Below are positions 52,139-60,707 of a stretch of 64,000 nt of DNA, one piece after another. The stretch comes from Pseudomonadota bacterium (GTDB taxonomy: Bacteria > Pseudomonadota > Gammaproteobacteria > Burkholderiales > Rhodocyclaceae). The stretch is taken from the NCBI GenBank assembly GCA_018261895.1, contig JAGTRT010000015.1, forward strand, positions 1-64,000. Reading direction: 5' to 3'. Within the stretch, counting starts at the first letter, position 1. The number at the start of each line of letters is the position of its first letter. Below the pieces are notes generated by a model. That model searched no databases. It had not been told where the DNA came from and saw nothing but the letters and a program-made list of their open reading frames with translations. The position numbers and the translations under genes are program-made.

Positions 52139-54126
52139 TGCACCCCTTTGGAGACAAGATAGGCCCCCAGGGGTTTGTCGGCGTACTCGATATGCTTCAG
52201 TAGCCACTCCTTGATGATCTGGAGCGATTGCAGTTCGTCGCCCTGCTCAAACCGCGCAATCAGGTTGGCCAGTTGCGCCACGAGGTCCTGGTGTTGCTGG
52301 TTGTGGGCATCCGCGTCTGGAAAGTCGTAATCGGCCATGAATTGATGTTCCGTTTCGAAGTGGTGGGCGGTAAAGCTCACCAGTTCGTCGAACATCATTT
52401 TCAGCGAGCGGTCTTCGTACTGGCAGTGGATGGCGCGATTGATCTTGTTGGCCATTTCGACCAGTGTCTGGTGCTGCTCGTCGATTTTCCTGACACCCAC
52501 AAGATGGCTCGGTTCGAAAACGATCCAGTCGTCCTTTTCTCCCTGGTCGGCGGCAACCACGCTGGATTGCAGGATTTGCCGCCCGCCTGCGGCTTTGCTC
52601 GCATACATGGCGGCATCGGCGCAGGCAACCAGGGAGTCCATCTCCATCGCGTTTTGCGGGTAAATCGCGATCCCGATGCTGGTGCCGACGGTGCAGCTGC
52701 GATTGTTGCCGATCGGTATCGGCGCCTCGAGGGATGCGGCGAGTTTCTCGGCGATGGTTTCCGCCTGTGCGGCATCCTTGAGGTCGCAAATGATCAAGGC
52801 AAACTCGTCGCCGCCCAGGCGCGCCAGCAGGTCGGCGTCACGCAGGCAGGCCAGCCATCGTTGGGCGACGGTCTTGAGAACGGTGTCCCCGGCTTCGTGA
52901 CCGTACTGGTCGTTAACCGGTTTGAATCGGTTGAGATCCATGAACAGCAGGCCGACACGCTTCCCGGTGCGGCGGGCCCGCGACAGCTCTTTCGATAGCT
53001 GGGGGAAGAAGTAATTGCGGTTGGCCAGATCCGTTAGCTGGTCATGATTGGCCTGGTGGTAAATGATTTCGGCCGATTGCTTTTGCAATGTCACGTCGTG
53101 ATATAGCGCAACGTAGCGGTGCGGCGAGCCGTCCGGGTTGCGAATCGTATTGACGCTGACCATTTCGGCAGAAAGGCGCCCATCCTTGTGGCGGTTCCAG
53201 AGCTCGCCCTTCCAGTGCCCCGTCTCTGCCACCTGTCGCCACATATCTTCGTAGAACTTGGCATTCTGTCTGCCCGATTTCAGAATCCGCGGGGTCTTGC
53301 CCTCGACGTCCGCCTGCGTGTAGCCGGAGATGGCGGTGAATGCCGGGTTGATCGAGATGATCATGCCGTCAGGGTCGGTGACCAGCATGCCCTCGCTGCT
53401 GGCTTGGTATACCATGGCCGCCAGCTGGACCGAGCGATCCGTCTCCTGGCGGGCCAGGAGTTCGGCGTTCAATTGCTCCTGCAGGCGTTGTGCGGCCAGG
53501 AGGGCGAACAGGGCGGTCGAGACGGAGGCGGTGATGATCGAGGTGACGTAGAACTGCCCCACCTGCCAGCTGGCGTCAAAAAGCTGCGTCAGGTCGTTGC
53601 TGGCAATGTGCGTGGTCTTGATGGTGTTCGAAATGGCCTGCAGCAGCATGACGATTGCCAGTGCCCTGAACGTGCCGCGCTGGGCGCCTTTCCGAAAGCG
53701 CAGGCAGTAATACGCAGCGTAGAGGTCGAAACCGATCAGGGGCAGGCTGACGGCCAGCGTTCGTTTGGCGAAGCTGGGCGATATTTCGAGAAACCACCAG
53801 GCGATGGCAATGGCCACGGCAATCACGACGCCGCTCGTGCGCCAGGCTGGTTTGTGCTCCGCTGCGATGACGATGCCGCCAACGATGCCAAGCCAGCCGG
53901 AGATGATGAGGCTGTGGGCGACGAGGATGGAAAGCAGGGGCGGGATGTGACCCCGCAAACCGACCAGCAGGACGCCAAGGCTGATCAAAAGCGAACCGAT
54001 GGCCCAGTAGCTCGCCGGGGGGTAGGGCCGCGTGATTTTCCAGACGTAGCCGAGAATGAGCGCGCGACAGGTGACGATGATCGTGATCACCAGAATCAGT
54101 GTTCGGATGTCGAGCAAAGCATTCAT
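52135..54126 (-). CDS. membrane PAS-GGDEF diguanylate cyclase with C-terminal hemerythrin domain
   Basis: The 663-residue protein has about seven N-terminal membrane helices (1-215), a PAS domain (about 235-355), a GGDEF domain with an intact GGDEF near residue 445, and a C-terminal bacteriohemerythrin domain (about 530-660) whose iron ligands appear as KIDEQHQ, FTAHHFETEHQFM, HNQQHQDLV and WLLKHIEYADK. It should make c-di-GMP under O2 or NO control of the hemerythrin part. Coding on the minus strand, it converges on the CheB/CheR protein gene. Confidence 0.92.
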   Translation of the reverse strand: MNALLDIRTLILVITIIVTCRALILGYVWKITRPYPPASYWAIGSLLISLGVLLVGLRGHIPPLLSILVAHSLIISGWLGIVGGIVIAAEHKPAWRTSGVVIAVAIAIAWWFLEISPSFAKRTLAVSLPLIGFDLYAAYYCLRFRKGAQRGTFRALAIVMLLQAISNTIKTTHIASNDLTQLFDASWQVGQFYVTSIITASVSTALFALLAAQRLQEQLNAELLARQETDRSVQLAAMVYQASSEGMLVTDPDGMIISINPAFTAISGYTQADVEGKTPRILKSGRQNAKFYEDMWRQVAETGHWKGELWNRHKDGRLSAEMVSVNTIRNPDGSPHRYVALYHDVTLQKQSAEIIYHQANHDQLTDLANRNYFFPQLSKELSRARRTGKRVGLLFMDLNRFKPVNDQYGHEAGDTVLKTVAQRWLACLRDADLLARLGGDEFALIICDLKDAAQAETIAEKLAASLEAPIPIGNNRSCTVGTSIGIAIYPQNAMEMDSLVACADAAMYASKAAGGRQILQSSVVAADQGEKDDWIVFEPSHLVGVRKIDEQHQTLVEMANKINRAIHCQYEDRSLKMMFDELVSFTAHHFETEHQFMADYDFPDADAHNQQHQDLVAQLANLIARFEQGDELQSLQIIKEWLLKHIEYADKPLGAYLVSKGVH

Positions 54127-54338
54127 TGTTCAGATCATAACGGCACTTTGGGACCAGGGCGACGAAGACAAAAACGGGTTTCGGCTTTTCATCAACGGCA
54201 ATGGCCGCTGCCTGCAGTCAGGCGTCATTCACCGCGAGAATTGCCATGATACCGATAAAATGCAATATGCATAATTGGTGGTAGCGAAAGGCCTTTGGCA
54301 GGTGAATTTAGCCCGGAAGACGCGACCGAAAAAAATCC

Positions 54339-54376
54339 TTGACGAATACATGTCGATATAACTAAGATTATCGACA
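54339..54376 (+). promoter_or_regulatory. ArsR promoter and operator, overlapping the start codon
   Basis: TTGACG (54339-54344) and TAAGAT (54363-54368) are 18 bases apart. A perfect 8-bp inverted repeat, TGTCGATA (54351-54358) and TATCGACA (54369-54376), flanks the -10 region and ends at the A of the ATG at 54376. No ribosome binding site fits, so a leaderless message is likely. Binding by the encoded ArsR protein is inferred. Confidence 0.65.
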
Positions 54377-54687
54377 TGAAATCTGACTATTCCCAAACCA
54401 TCCCCGCCGAGTGGCAGGCCATGTCGAAAATTTTCGTGGCCTTGGGCGACGAGCATCGCCAGCGCATCCTGCTGCTGTTCGAGCCGGGCGAGCGACTCAA
54501 TGTCGGGCAGATCGCCGAGGTATCCACGCTGGCGCGCTCGACCGTTTCCCATCACCTCAAGATCCTGCATGAATCGGGCGTGCTGGCTTCCGAGAAGATC
54601 GGCAAGGAAGTCTGGTTCTGGATCAACCGCGATGCGTTGGCGGTCACCTTCACCAACGTGCTCGATTACCTCAAGGAAAGTTGCTGA
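54376..54687 (+). CDS. ArsR-family winged-helix regulator
   Basis: The 103-residue repressor has a winged helix with the recognition part STLARSTVSHHLKILHESGVLASEKIGKEVWFWI. No CxC or other cysteine metal site of the arsenic type is present; the only cysteine is the last residue. A non-metal ligand or a different site is therefore likely. It starts within its own probable operator and overlaps the acyltransferase gene, so it probably governs the whole downstream operon. Confidence 0.9.
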   Translation: MKSDYSQTIPAEWQAMSKIFVALGDEHRQRILLLFEPGERLNVGQIAEVSTLARSTVSHHLKILHESGVLASEKIGKEVWFWINRDALAVTFTNVLDYLKESC

Positions 54688-56828
54688 TGCGCAAGATTTT
54701 GCGGCCGCTGTTGCGCGGCCTTGCCCGCCTGCTGTTTCGCGTTGAAATTCCCGCCAGCCAGGCCGATTTCGATCATGAACGCCTGCTCGTCGTCGCCAAC
54801 CACGAGTCCTTTCTCGACGGCTTGCTGGTTGGCCTGTTCCTGCCCATCGACCCGGTTTTCGTCGTCCATACGACCATCGCCGAGAGTTTCTTCTTCCGCA
54901 TCCTGCTCTCGCAGGTCGATTATCTGGCGGTCGATCCGACTAGCCCGATGGCGATGAAGAAGGTCATCCGACTGATCGAATCCGGTCGCCCGGTGGTCAT
55001 CTTCCCGGAAGGGCGCATCACGCTGACCGGGTCGCTCATGAAGGTGTACGATGGCCCGGCCTTCGTCGCCGCCAAGACCGGTGCGACGGTGGTGCCAGTG
55101 CGCCTCGACGGTGCGTCGCGCAGCTATTTCTCGCGCCTGTCCGGTCGTCATCCGAAGGCGCTGTTCCCGAAGATTCGCCTGAGCATCCTGCCCGAGCGCC
55201 ATTTTCCGATGCCCGAGGCGCCGACCGCCAAGCTGCGTCGCCGCAAGTCCGGCGAGGCCATGCGCCGGCTGATGCAGGAAATGATCTTCGCCTCCCGTCC
55301 GCAGCAGACGCTGTTTGCCGCGCTGTGCGATGCGGTGGATATTTTTGGCCGCCGCCGTCGCCTGCTCGAAGACGTCAAGCAGATCGAGTATTCCTACAAC
55401 GACCTGCTCAAGATGGCGCTCATGCTCGGTCGCCAGGTAGAGCGCCTGACGGCGCCGGACGAGCGCGTCGGCCTGCTGCTGCCCAACCTCGTGCCGACGC
55501 TGGGTCTGATCTTCGGTCTCACGGCACGCCGTCGCATCCCGGCCATGCTCAACTACACGGCCGGCGTCGAGGCCATGCAGGCAGCGGTCGATGCGGCCGA
55601 ACTGAAGACCATCGTGACCTCGCGCGCCTTCGTCGAGCAGGCCAAGCTCGGCGACAAGCTGGCCGGCCTGCGCGGCGTGCAGCTCGTCTATCTCGAAGAC
55701 GTGCGCGAAAAGATCGGCCTCGGCGACAAGCTGTGGCTGATGGCCTACGCGCTGCACTTCCCGCGCGCCTTCGAACTGCCCAATTCGCCCGAAGCTGCGG
55801 CGGTCGTGCTCTTCACCTCGGGTTCCGAAGGCAAGCCGAAGGGCGTCGTCCTGCCGCACCGCGCCATCCTCGCCAACATCGCGCAGATTCGCTCGGTCAT
55901 CGACTTCTCGGTCTACGACAAGGTGCTCAATGCGCTGCCCATTTTCCACAGCTTCGGCCTGACGGCGGGGGCGCTGCTGCCGGTGCTGTCCGGCGCCAGC
56001 CTGTTCCTCTACCCGTCGCCGCTGCATTACCGCGTGATCCCAGAGCTGGCATACGACCGGGGCTGCACCATCCTGTTCGGCACCTCGACCTTCCTCGCCA
56101 ACTACGCCAAGTTCGCCAATCCCTACGACTTCTATCGCCTGCGCTACGTCGTGGCCGGCGCCGAGAAGCTGTCGGAATCGGTGCGCAGCCAGTGGTTCGA
56201 GAAATTCGGCCTGCGCATTTTCGAAGGCTACGGCGCGACCGAAACGGCGCCGGTGCTCGCCGTCAACACGCCGATGGCCTACCGGACCGGCACCGTCGGC
56301 AACCTGCTGCCCGGCCTCGAAGCCAAGCTCGTCCCGGTGCCGGGCATCGACAACGGCGGCATCCTGCACGTGCGCGGGCCCAACGTCATGGCCGGCTACC
56401 TCAAGGCCGACAAGCCCGGCGTGCTGCAACCGCCGGTCTCGGATGCCGGCGAGGGCTGGTACGAAACCGGCGACGTCGTCGAGTTCGACGAGGATGGCTT
56501 CGTGAAGATCGTCGGCCGCGTCAAACGCTTCGCCAAGATCGCCGGCGAAATGGTCAGCCTCGAAGTCGTCGAGAAGCTCGCCACCGCCACCTCGCCCGCG
56601 CTCATGCACGCCGCCTCCAGCCAGCCCGACCCGGCCAAGGGCGAGGCGCTGGTGCTGTTCACCACCGACGGCGAACTGAGTCGCGAACTGCTCGCCGCCA
56701 AGGCCCGCGAAACCGGCGTGCCGGAACTGGCCGTGCCGCGCAAGATCCACAAGGTCGACTCGCTGCCGCTGCTCGGCACCGGCAAGGTCGATTACGTGAC
56801 GCTGAAACGACTGGCCGAGGCGGTATGA
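54687..56828 (+). CDS. Aas-like acyltransferase / acyl-acyl-carrier-protein ligase fusion
   Basis: The 713-residue protein has an N-terminal PlsC domain (about 15-190; NHESFLDG, FPEGRIT) and a C-terminal AMP-binding acyl ligase (about 215-710; LFTSGSEGKPKGVVLPHR, YGATETAPV, YETGDVVEFDEDGF, GTGKVDYVTLKR). This is the plan of E. coli Aas, which re-acylates lysophospholipids. The ATG at 54687 overlaps the arsR stop. In E. coli, aas lies beside the lysophospholipid flippase lplT. Here an LplT-like/PlsC fusion gene lies two genes downstream. Confidence 0.9.
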   Translation: MRKILRPLLRGLARLLFRVEIPASQADFDHERLLVVANHESFLDGLLVGLFLPIDPVFVVHTTIAESFFFRILLSQVDYLAVDPTSPMAMKKVIRLIESGRPVVIFPEGRITLTGSLMKVYDGPAFVAAKTGATVVPVRLDGASRSYFSRLSGRHPKALFPKIRLSILPERHFPMPEAPTAKLRRRKSGEAMRRLMQEMIFASRPQQTLFAALCDAVDIFGRRRRLLEDVKQIEYSYNDLLKMALMLGRQVERLTAPDERVGLLLPNLVPTLGLIFGLTARRRIPAMLNYTAGVEAMQAAVDAAELKTIVTSRAFVEQAKLGDKLAGLRGVQLVYLEDVREKIGLGDKLWLMAYALHFPRAFELPNSPEAAAVVLFTSGSEGKPKGVVLPHRAILANIAQIRSVIDFSVYDKVLNALPIFHSFGLTAGALLPVLSGASLFLYPSPLHYRVIPELAYDRGCTILFGTSTFLANYAKFANPYDFYRLRYVVAGAEKLSESVRSQWFEKFGLRIFEGYGATETAPVLAVNTPMAYRTGTVGNLLPGLEAKLVPVPGIDNGGILHVRGPNVMAGYLKADKPGVLQPPVSDAGEGWYETGDVVEFDEDGFVKIVGRVKRFAKIAGEMVSLEVVEKLATATSPALMHAASSQPDPAKGEALVLFTTDGELSRELLAAKARETGVPELAVPRKIHKVDSLPLLGTGKVDYVTLKRLAEAV

Positions 56829-56841
56829 GCCCGCTTTTTCC

Positions 56842-56883
56842 AGATTCCCACGGTCAACCGGAAAAAATGCCCAAAAATGAAAT
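56842..56883 (+). repeat. dispersed repeat copy D, overlapping the hydrolase start
   Basis: AGATTCCCACGGTCAACCGG followed by AAAAAATGCCCAAAAATGAAAT lies between an ATG at 56825 that overlaps the Aas-like stop and the likely true start at 56882. Its last bases include that ATG. Confidence 0.85.
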
Positions 56884-58111
56884 GTCTGACCGGGGGCGGC
56901 GCCGCTTTCTCGGCTGGCTGGCCGGTGGTGCCGCGCTGGCAGCCGGTGGCACGGCGCTGGCCAAGCCGCTGCTGGTCAACAAGTGCCGCGTCGCCATCCC
57001 GGCCGGCCTGATCAATAGCCTGTGGCTCAAGCAGGCGTGGGCCGGCATCGACCCGGCGCAGTTGTGGGACTGCCACGTCCATCTGGCCGGCATCGGCGAT
57101 GGTGGCAGCGGCATCGTTGTCGGGCCGCAACTGTCATCGCCCCTGCATCCGCTGCACTACGCCCAGCGCCTGTTCTACATGAACGCCGGCTGCGCCCACG
57201 ATGCGCCGGGCAAGGTCGATCAGGCCTACGTCGCCCGCCTGCTCAACCTGTGCGACGCGATGCCGGACGGCTTCAAGGTCATGCTTTTCGCCTTCGAACG
57301 CTTTCACGACGGCAAGGGCGACGCCCATCCCGAGCATTCGGCCTTCTACGTGCCGAACGCCTGGGCGGCCAAGCTGGCCAGGGATTTCCCGGCGCGTTTC
57401 GAGTGGGTCGCCTCGCTGCACCCTTACCACGCTGGGGCGGCCGACGATCTCAAGCTGGCCATCACCAACGGCGCGCGCGCCGTCAAATGGCTGCCGGCGG
57501 CGATGGGCATGGACCCGGCCGATGCCAAATGCGACGCCTTCTATCGCGTGCTGGCCGAGACCGGCACGCCGCTCATCGTCCATTGCGGTGAGGAAAAAGC
57601 CGTCAAGGGCAGCGACACGCAGGCCTTCGGCAACCCGCTGCGCCTGCGCCGGGCACTCGATGCCGGGGTCAAGGTCGTTGTCGCCCATTGCGCCTCGCTC
57701 GGCGACGATGTCGACGATGACGGCAAGGTACGATCCAGTTTCGACCTCTTCCTCAAACTCATGGCCGAACCGCGCGCCAAGGGGCTGCTCTACGGCGACA
57801 TCTCGGCCATCACCCAGCGCAACCGCAAACCGGCCCTGATCCGCACGCTGCTTGAACGCAGCGACCTGCACGAGCGCCTGGTGCACGGCTCCGACTATCC
57901 GCTGCCCGGTATCGTGCCGCTGACCTCGACCTCCGCCCTGGCCAAGGCCGGCCTGCTGCCGAAAGCGGCGGTCAACGATCTCGATATCCTGCGCCAGCAC
58001 AACCCGCTGCTCTTCGATTTCACCCTCAAGCGCCTGCTCAACTGGCATGGCCATTCCTTTTCACCGGCGGTTTTCAACACCCGCCGACTTTTCGCTGCGA
58101 GCCACGCATGA
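56882..58111 (+). CDS. Tat-exported amidohydrolase-type metal hydrolase
   Basis: The 409-residue protein begins with a twin-arginine signal (SDRGRRRFLGWLAGGAALAAGG) and is a TIM-barrel hydrolase of the amidohydrolase-2 type (DCHVHLAG, LIVHCGEE, VVVAHCAS, HGSDYPLPG), with the metal-binding His and Asp residues in place. The ATG at 56882 gives the best Tat signal. A frame opens at 56825 through a repeat copy that would add about 19 residues. Substrate unknown. Its stop overlaps the next gene (ATGA). Confidence 0.8.
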   Translation: MSDRGRRRFLGWLAGGAALAAGGTALAKPLLVNKCRVAIPAGLINSLWLKQAWAGIDPAQLWDCHVHLAGIGDGGSGIVVGPQLSSPLHPLHYAQRLFYMNAGCAHDAPGKVDQAYVARLLNLCDAMPDGFKVMLFAFERFHDGKGDAHPEHSAFYVPNAWAAKLARDFPARFEWVASLHPYHAGAADDLKLAITNGARAVKWLPAAMGMDPADAKCDAFYRVLAETGTPLIVHCGEEKAVKGSDTQAFGNPLRLRRALDAGVKVVVAHCASLGDDVDDDGKVRSSFDLFLKLMAEPRAKGLLYGDISAITQRNRKPALIRTLLERSDLHERLVHGSDYPLPGIVPLTSTSALAKAGLLPKAAVNDLDILRQHNPLLFDFTLKRLLNWHGHSFSPAVFNTRRLFAASHA

Positions 58112-59988
58112 GCGGTCAATTCGGACTCCTGAAAACAAAGCGCTTCGCGCCATTCTTCGCCACCCAGTTTCTCGGCGCCTTCAATGACAACCTGTTCAAG
58201 AATGCGTTGGTCGTGTTGCTGACCTTCCAGGCGGCGAAATGGACGACGCTGAAGCCGGAACTGCTGGCCAACCTGGCGGCGGGGATTTTCATCCTGCCTT
58301 TCTTCCTGTTTTCGGCGACGGCCGGGCAACTGGCGGACAAGTACGACAAGGCGACGCTGGCGCGGCTGGTCAAGGTGCTGGAGATGGCGATCATGGGGGT
58401 CGCGGCGGCCGGCTTCTTCCTGGTCAGCCTGCCCGTGCTGATGTTTGCGCTGTTCCTGCTCGGCTGCCATTCGACGCTGTTCGGGCCGGTCAAGTACGCG
58501 ATCATGCCGCAGCATCTGCAGCCCGATGAACTGGTCGGCGGCAATGCGCTGATCGAGGCCGGCACCTTCGTCGCTATCCTCATCGGCACGCTGGCCGGCG
58601 GGCTGCTTGCCGGGTCGGTCGAGCATCCAGCGTGGATCGCCATGGGCGGCTTCGTCGTCGCGCTGGCCGGCTACCTGACCAGCCGGGGCATTCCGACGGC
58701 ACCGCCGCCGGCGCCGGAACTCAAGGTCAATCTCAACCCGCTGTCGGAAACCTGGCGCAACATCGCCTTCGCCCGGCAGAACCGCACGGTGTTTCTGTCC
58801 ATCCTCGGCATCTCGTGGTTCTGGCTCTACGGCGCGCTCTTCCTCGCCCAGTTCCCGGCCTATGCCAAGAACGTGCTGGGTGGTGGCGAGTCGTCGGTGA
58901 CCTTGCTGCTTGCCGTGTTTACGGTCGGCATCGGCATCGGCTCGATGCTCTGCGAGCGGATGTCGGGCAAGCATGTCGAAATCGGCCTGGTGCCCTTCGG
59001 GTCCATCGGCCTGACGCTGTTCGGCCTCGATCTCTATGCTGCCTCGCCGGAGAACCTGGCCGGCACCACGGCCCACGAACTGCTCGCGCTGCTCAGCCTG
59101 CCGGCCGTCTGGCACGTGTTGTTCGACCTCATGATGCTCGGCGTCTTCGGCGGCTTCTTCATCGTGCCACTCTATGCGCTCGTCCAGTTGCGCAGTTCCA
59201 ACGAACACCGGGCGCGCATCATCGCCGCCAACAACATCCTCAACGCGCTGTTCATGGTCGTCGGTGCGCTGGGCGCGGCGTCACTGCTCGAAGCCGGGCT
59301 GAGCATTCCCGAGCTGTTCGGGTTGGCCGCGCTGCTCAACGCCGGCGTGGCGATCTACATCTACGGGCTGGTGCCGGAATTCCTGCTGCGCTTCATCGCC
59401 TGGCTGCTCGTCAAGGCCGTCTATCGCCTGCGCATTAAGGGGCTGCACCATATCCCGATGGAAGGTCCGGCGGTGCTCGTCGCCAACCATGTCAGCTTCG
59501 CCGACGCCGTCGTCATCATGGGCGCCTCGCCGCGGCCGATCCGCTTCGTCATGGATTACCGCATCTTCAAGACGCCGCTGCTCGGCTTCATCTTCCGCCA
59601 TTGCGGCGCCATCCCCATCGCCTCGGCCAAGGAAGACCCGGCGATGATGGAGCGCGCCTTTGCCGAGGTCGACAAGGCGCTGGCGGCCGGCGACCTGGTC
59701 GGCATCTTCCCGGAAGGCCACATCACCAAGGACGGCGAATTGCAGCCCTTCCGGCCGGGCATCACGCGCATCCTCGACGCCAACCCGGTACCCGTCGTGC
59801 CCATGGCGTTGTCCGGCCTTTGGGGCAGCTTCTTCTCGCGGGTCGATGGCAACGCCATGCAGCGGCCGTTCCGGCGCGGCCTGTTTTCGGATATTGCGCT
59901 GACGGTTGGCGAGCCTGTGCCGGCCAACGAGGCGACGCCGGAAACGCTGCAGAAAATGGTGCTGGCTTTGCGTGGGGAGGTCCGGTGA
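58108..59988 (+). CDS. LplT-like MFS transporter fused to a PlsC acyltransferase
   Basis: The 626-residue protein has an N-terminal MFS domain (about 1-415; FFATQFLGAFNDNLFKNALVV is the LplT-type start) and a C-terminal PlsC acyltransferase (about 425-620; NHVSFADA, FPEGHIT). In E. coli LplT flips lysophospholipids inward for re-acylation by Aas. Here the flippase carries its own acyltransferase. Overlaps both neighbours by four bases, so the operon is probably translationally coupled. Confidence 0.9.
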   Translation: MSGQFGLLKTKRFAPFFATQFLGAFNDNLFKNALVVLLTFQAAKWTTLKPELLANLAAGIFILPFFLFSATAGQLADKYDKATLARLVKVLEMAIMGVAAAGFFLVSLPVLMFALFLLGCHSTLFGPVKYAIMPQHLQPDELVGGNALIEAGTFVAILIGTLAGGLLAGSVEHPAWIAMGGFVVALAGYLTSRGIPTAPPPAPELKVNLNPLSETWRNIAFARQNRTVFLSILGISWFWLYGALFLAQFPAYAKNVLGGGESSVTLLLAVFTVGIGIGSMLCERMSGKHVEIGLVPFGSIGLTLFGLDLYAASPENLAGTTAHELLALLSLPAVWHVLFDLMMLGVFGGFFIVPLYALVQLRSSNEHRARIIAANNILNALFMVVGALGAASLLEAGLSIPELFGLAALLNAGVAIYIYGLVPEFLLRFIAWLLVKAVYRLRIKGLHHIPMEGPAVLVANHVSFADAVVIMGASPRPIRFVMDYRIFKTPLLGFIFRHCGAIPIASAKEDPAMMERAFAEVDKALAAGDLVGIFPEGHITKDGELQPFRPGITRILDANPVPVVPMALSGLWGSFFSRVDGNAMQRPFRRGLFSDIALTVGEPVPANEATPETLQKMVLALRGEVR

Positions 59989-60350
59989 ACGGGCCGGCGG
60001 CAGACGAGCACGAGACCGAGGGGCTGAGCAGCCCGGCGGCCGATGATCGCCATGCGCACATGTCCGAAGCGTCGACGTCTCCACAACCGGAGACCCAGCG
60101 ACGCTCGCCGCTGGTTACGGTGGTCGTATGGATTTACCGATTGATTGTGTTGGGTTTCGGTCTTCTACTCGTCATGGGTGGCGGTGTGTTGGGCCTCTGC
60201 GGCGCCAATGGCCGGGGGAATGACTGGATACTCATCGTCATCGGCCTCGTGCCGCTGGCTTTGGGTGGCTTACTGATCGTGAGCCTGTTCAAGACGAACC
60301 GTAAAGTGGACCGGGCTCAATCGACGCGTCTTCCGAAGGATGGCGCTTAG
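59985..60350 (+). CDS. two-helix membrane protein, family member 1
   Basis: The 121-residue product has a disordered acidic/Ser/Pro start (about 1-45) and two helices (about 50-72 and 84-104) separated by GGGVLGLCGANG. The GTG at 59985 overlaps the upstream stop and has GGGGAGG before it. An ATG at 60060 is also possible. It resembles the products of 60414-60707 and 61459-61680 in layout and in the GG...LCG motif. No known family. Confidence 0.7.
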   Translation: MNGPAADEHETEGLSSPAADDRHAHMSEASTSPQPETQRRSPLVTVVVWIYRLIVLGFGLLLVMGGGVLGLCGANGRGNDWILIVIGLVPLALGGLLIVSLFKTNRKVDRAQSTRLPKDGA

Positions 60351-60356
60351 GATGGC

Positions 60357-60399
60357 GGATTTCAATTTTGGGCCTTTTTTCCGGTTGACCGTGAGATTC
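60357..60399 (-). repeat. dispersed repeat copy E, in an operon junction
   Basis: CGGATTTCAATTTTGGGCC, then TTTTTTCCGGTTGACCGTGAGATTCG, is the reverse-orientation form of the repeat. It occupies most of the only sizeable gap (63 bases) among the second half of the operon genes. Confidence 0.88.
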
Positions 60400-60413
60400 G
60401 GGGGCGCGGGCTC

Positions 60414-60707
60414 ATGAGGCTCCTGGCGTCCCTGCTCAAGGTCGTGCTGCTCATCGTCGGCTTCGTGATCATCGCCGGCGGCACCCTCGGCAGCCTGTGC
60501 GGCATGCTGAACATGGATGTGGGCGTGACCCTCGGCGGCGCGCTGGTGGCCTTGTTTGGCGTCGGTTTGTACATGGTCGTGAACAAGGCGCTTGGCGATT
60601 CCCGGGCGGAAGCGGCGGAAAACTACGCCGAGCTGGTGGCGCGTCACGACGCTTCCCTGGCGCAGGCGCCCGAGCGTCAAGACGATGCGGGCGGCAGCGG
60701 ATCATGA
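60414..60707 (+). CDS. two-helix membrane protein, family member 2
   Basis: The 97-residue product has two helices (about 4-26 and 34-57) separated by GGTLGSLCGMLN, then a charged soluble tail (about 58-97, KALGDSRAEAAENYAELVARHD). It shares the GG...LCG motif and topology of the two other small proteins in this operon. Function unknown. Its stop overlaps the Lgt-like start (ATGA). Confidence 0.7.
   Translation: MRLLASLLKVVLLIVGFVIIAGGTLGSLCGMLNMDVGVTLGGALVALFGVGLYMVVNKALGDSRAEAAENYAELVARHDASLAQAPERQDDAGGSGS

Noticed and set aside
54666-56750. 694-residue open frame antisense to the Aas-like gene
   Set aside because: The plus strand encodes intact PlsC and AMP-ligase motifs, and the antisense product has no recognisable feature.
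55325-56881. Apparent 928-residue protein ending with the metal hydrolase
   Set aside because: Its first 500 residues are an Arg/Ala-rich out-of-frame reading of the Aas-like gene. The true hydrolase begins near 56882 with a Tat signal.
57895-59208. 437-residue open frame antisense to the hydrolase and MFS-PlsC genes
   Set aside because: It has antisense codon bias only, and both plus-strand genes have strong motifs and overlapping starts.
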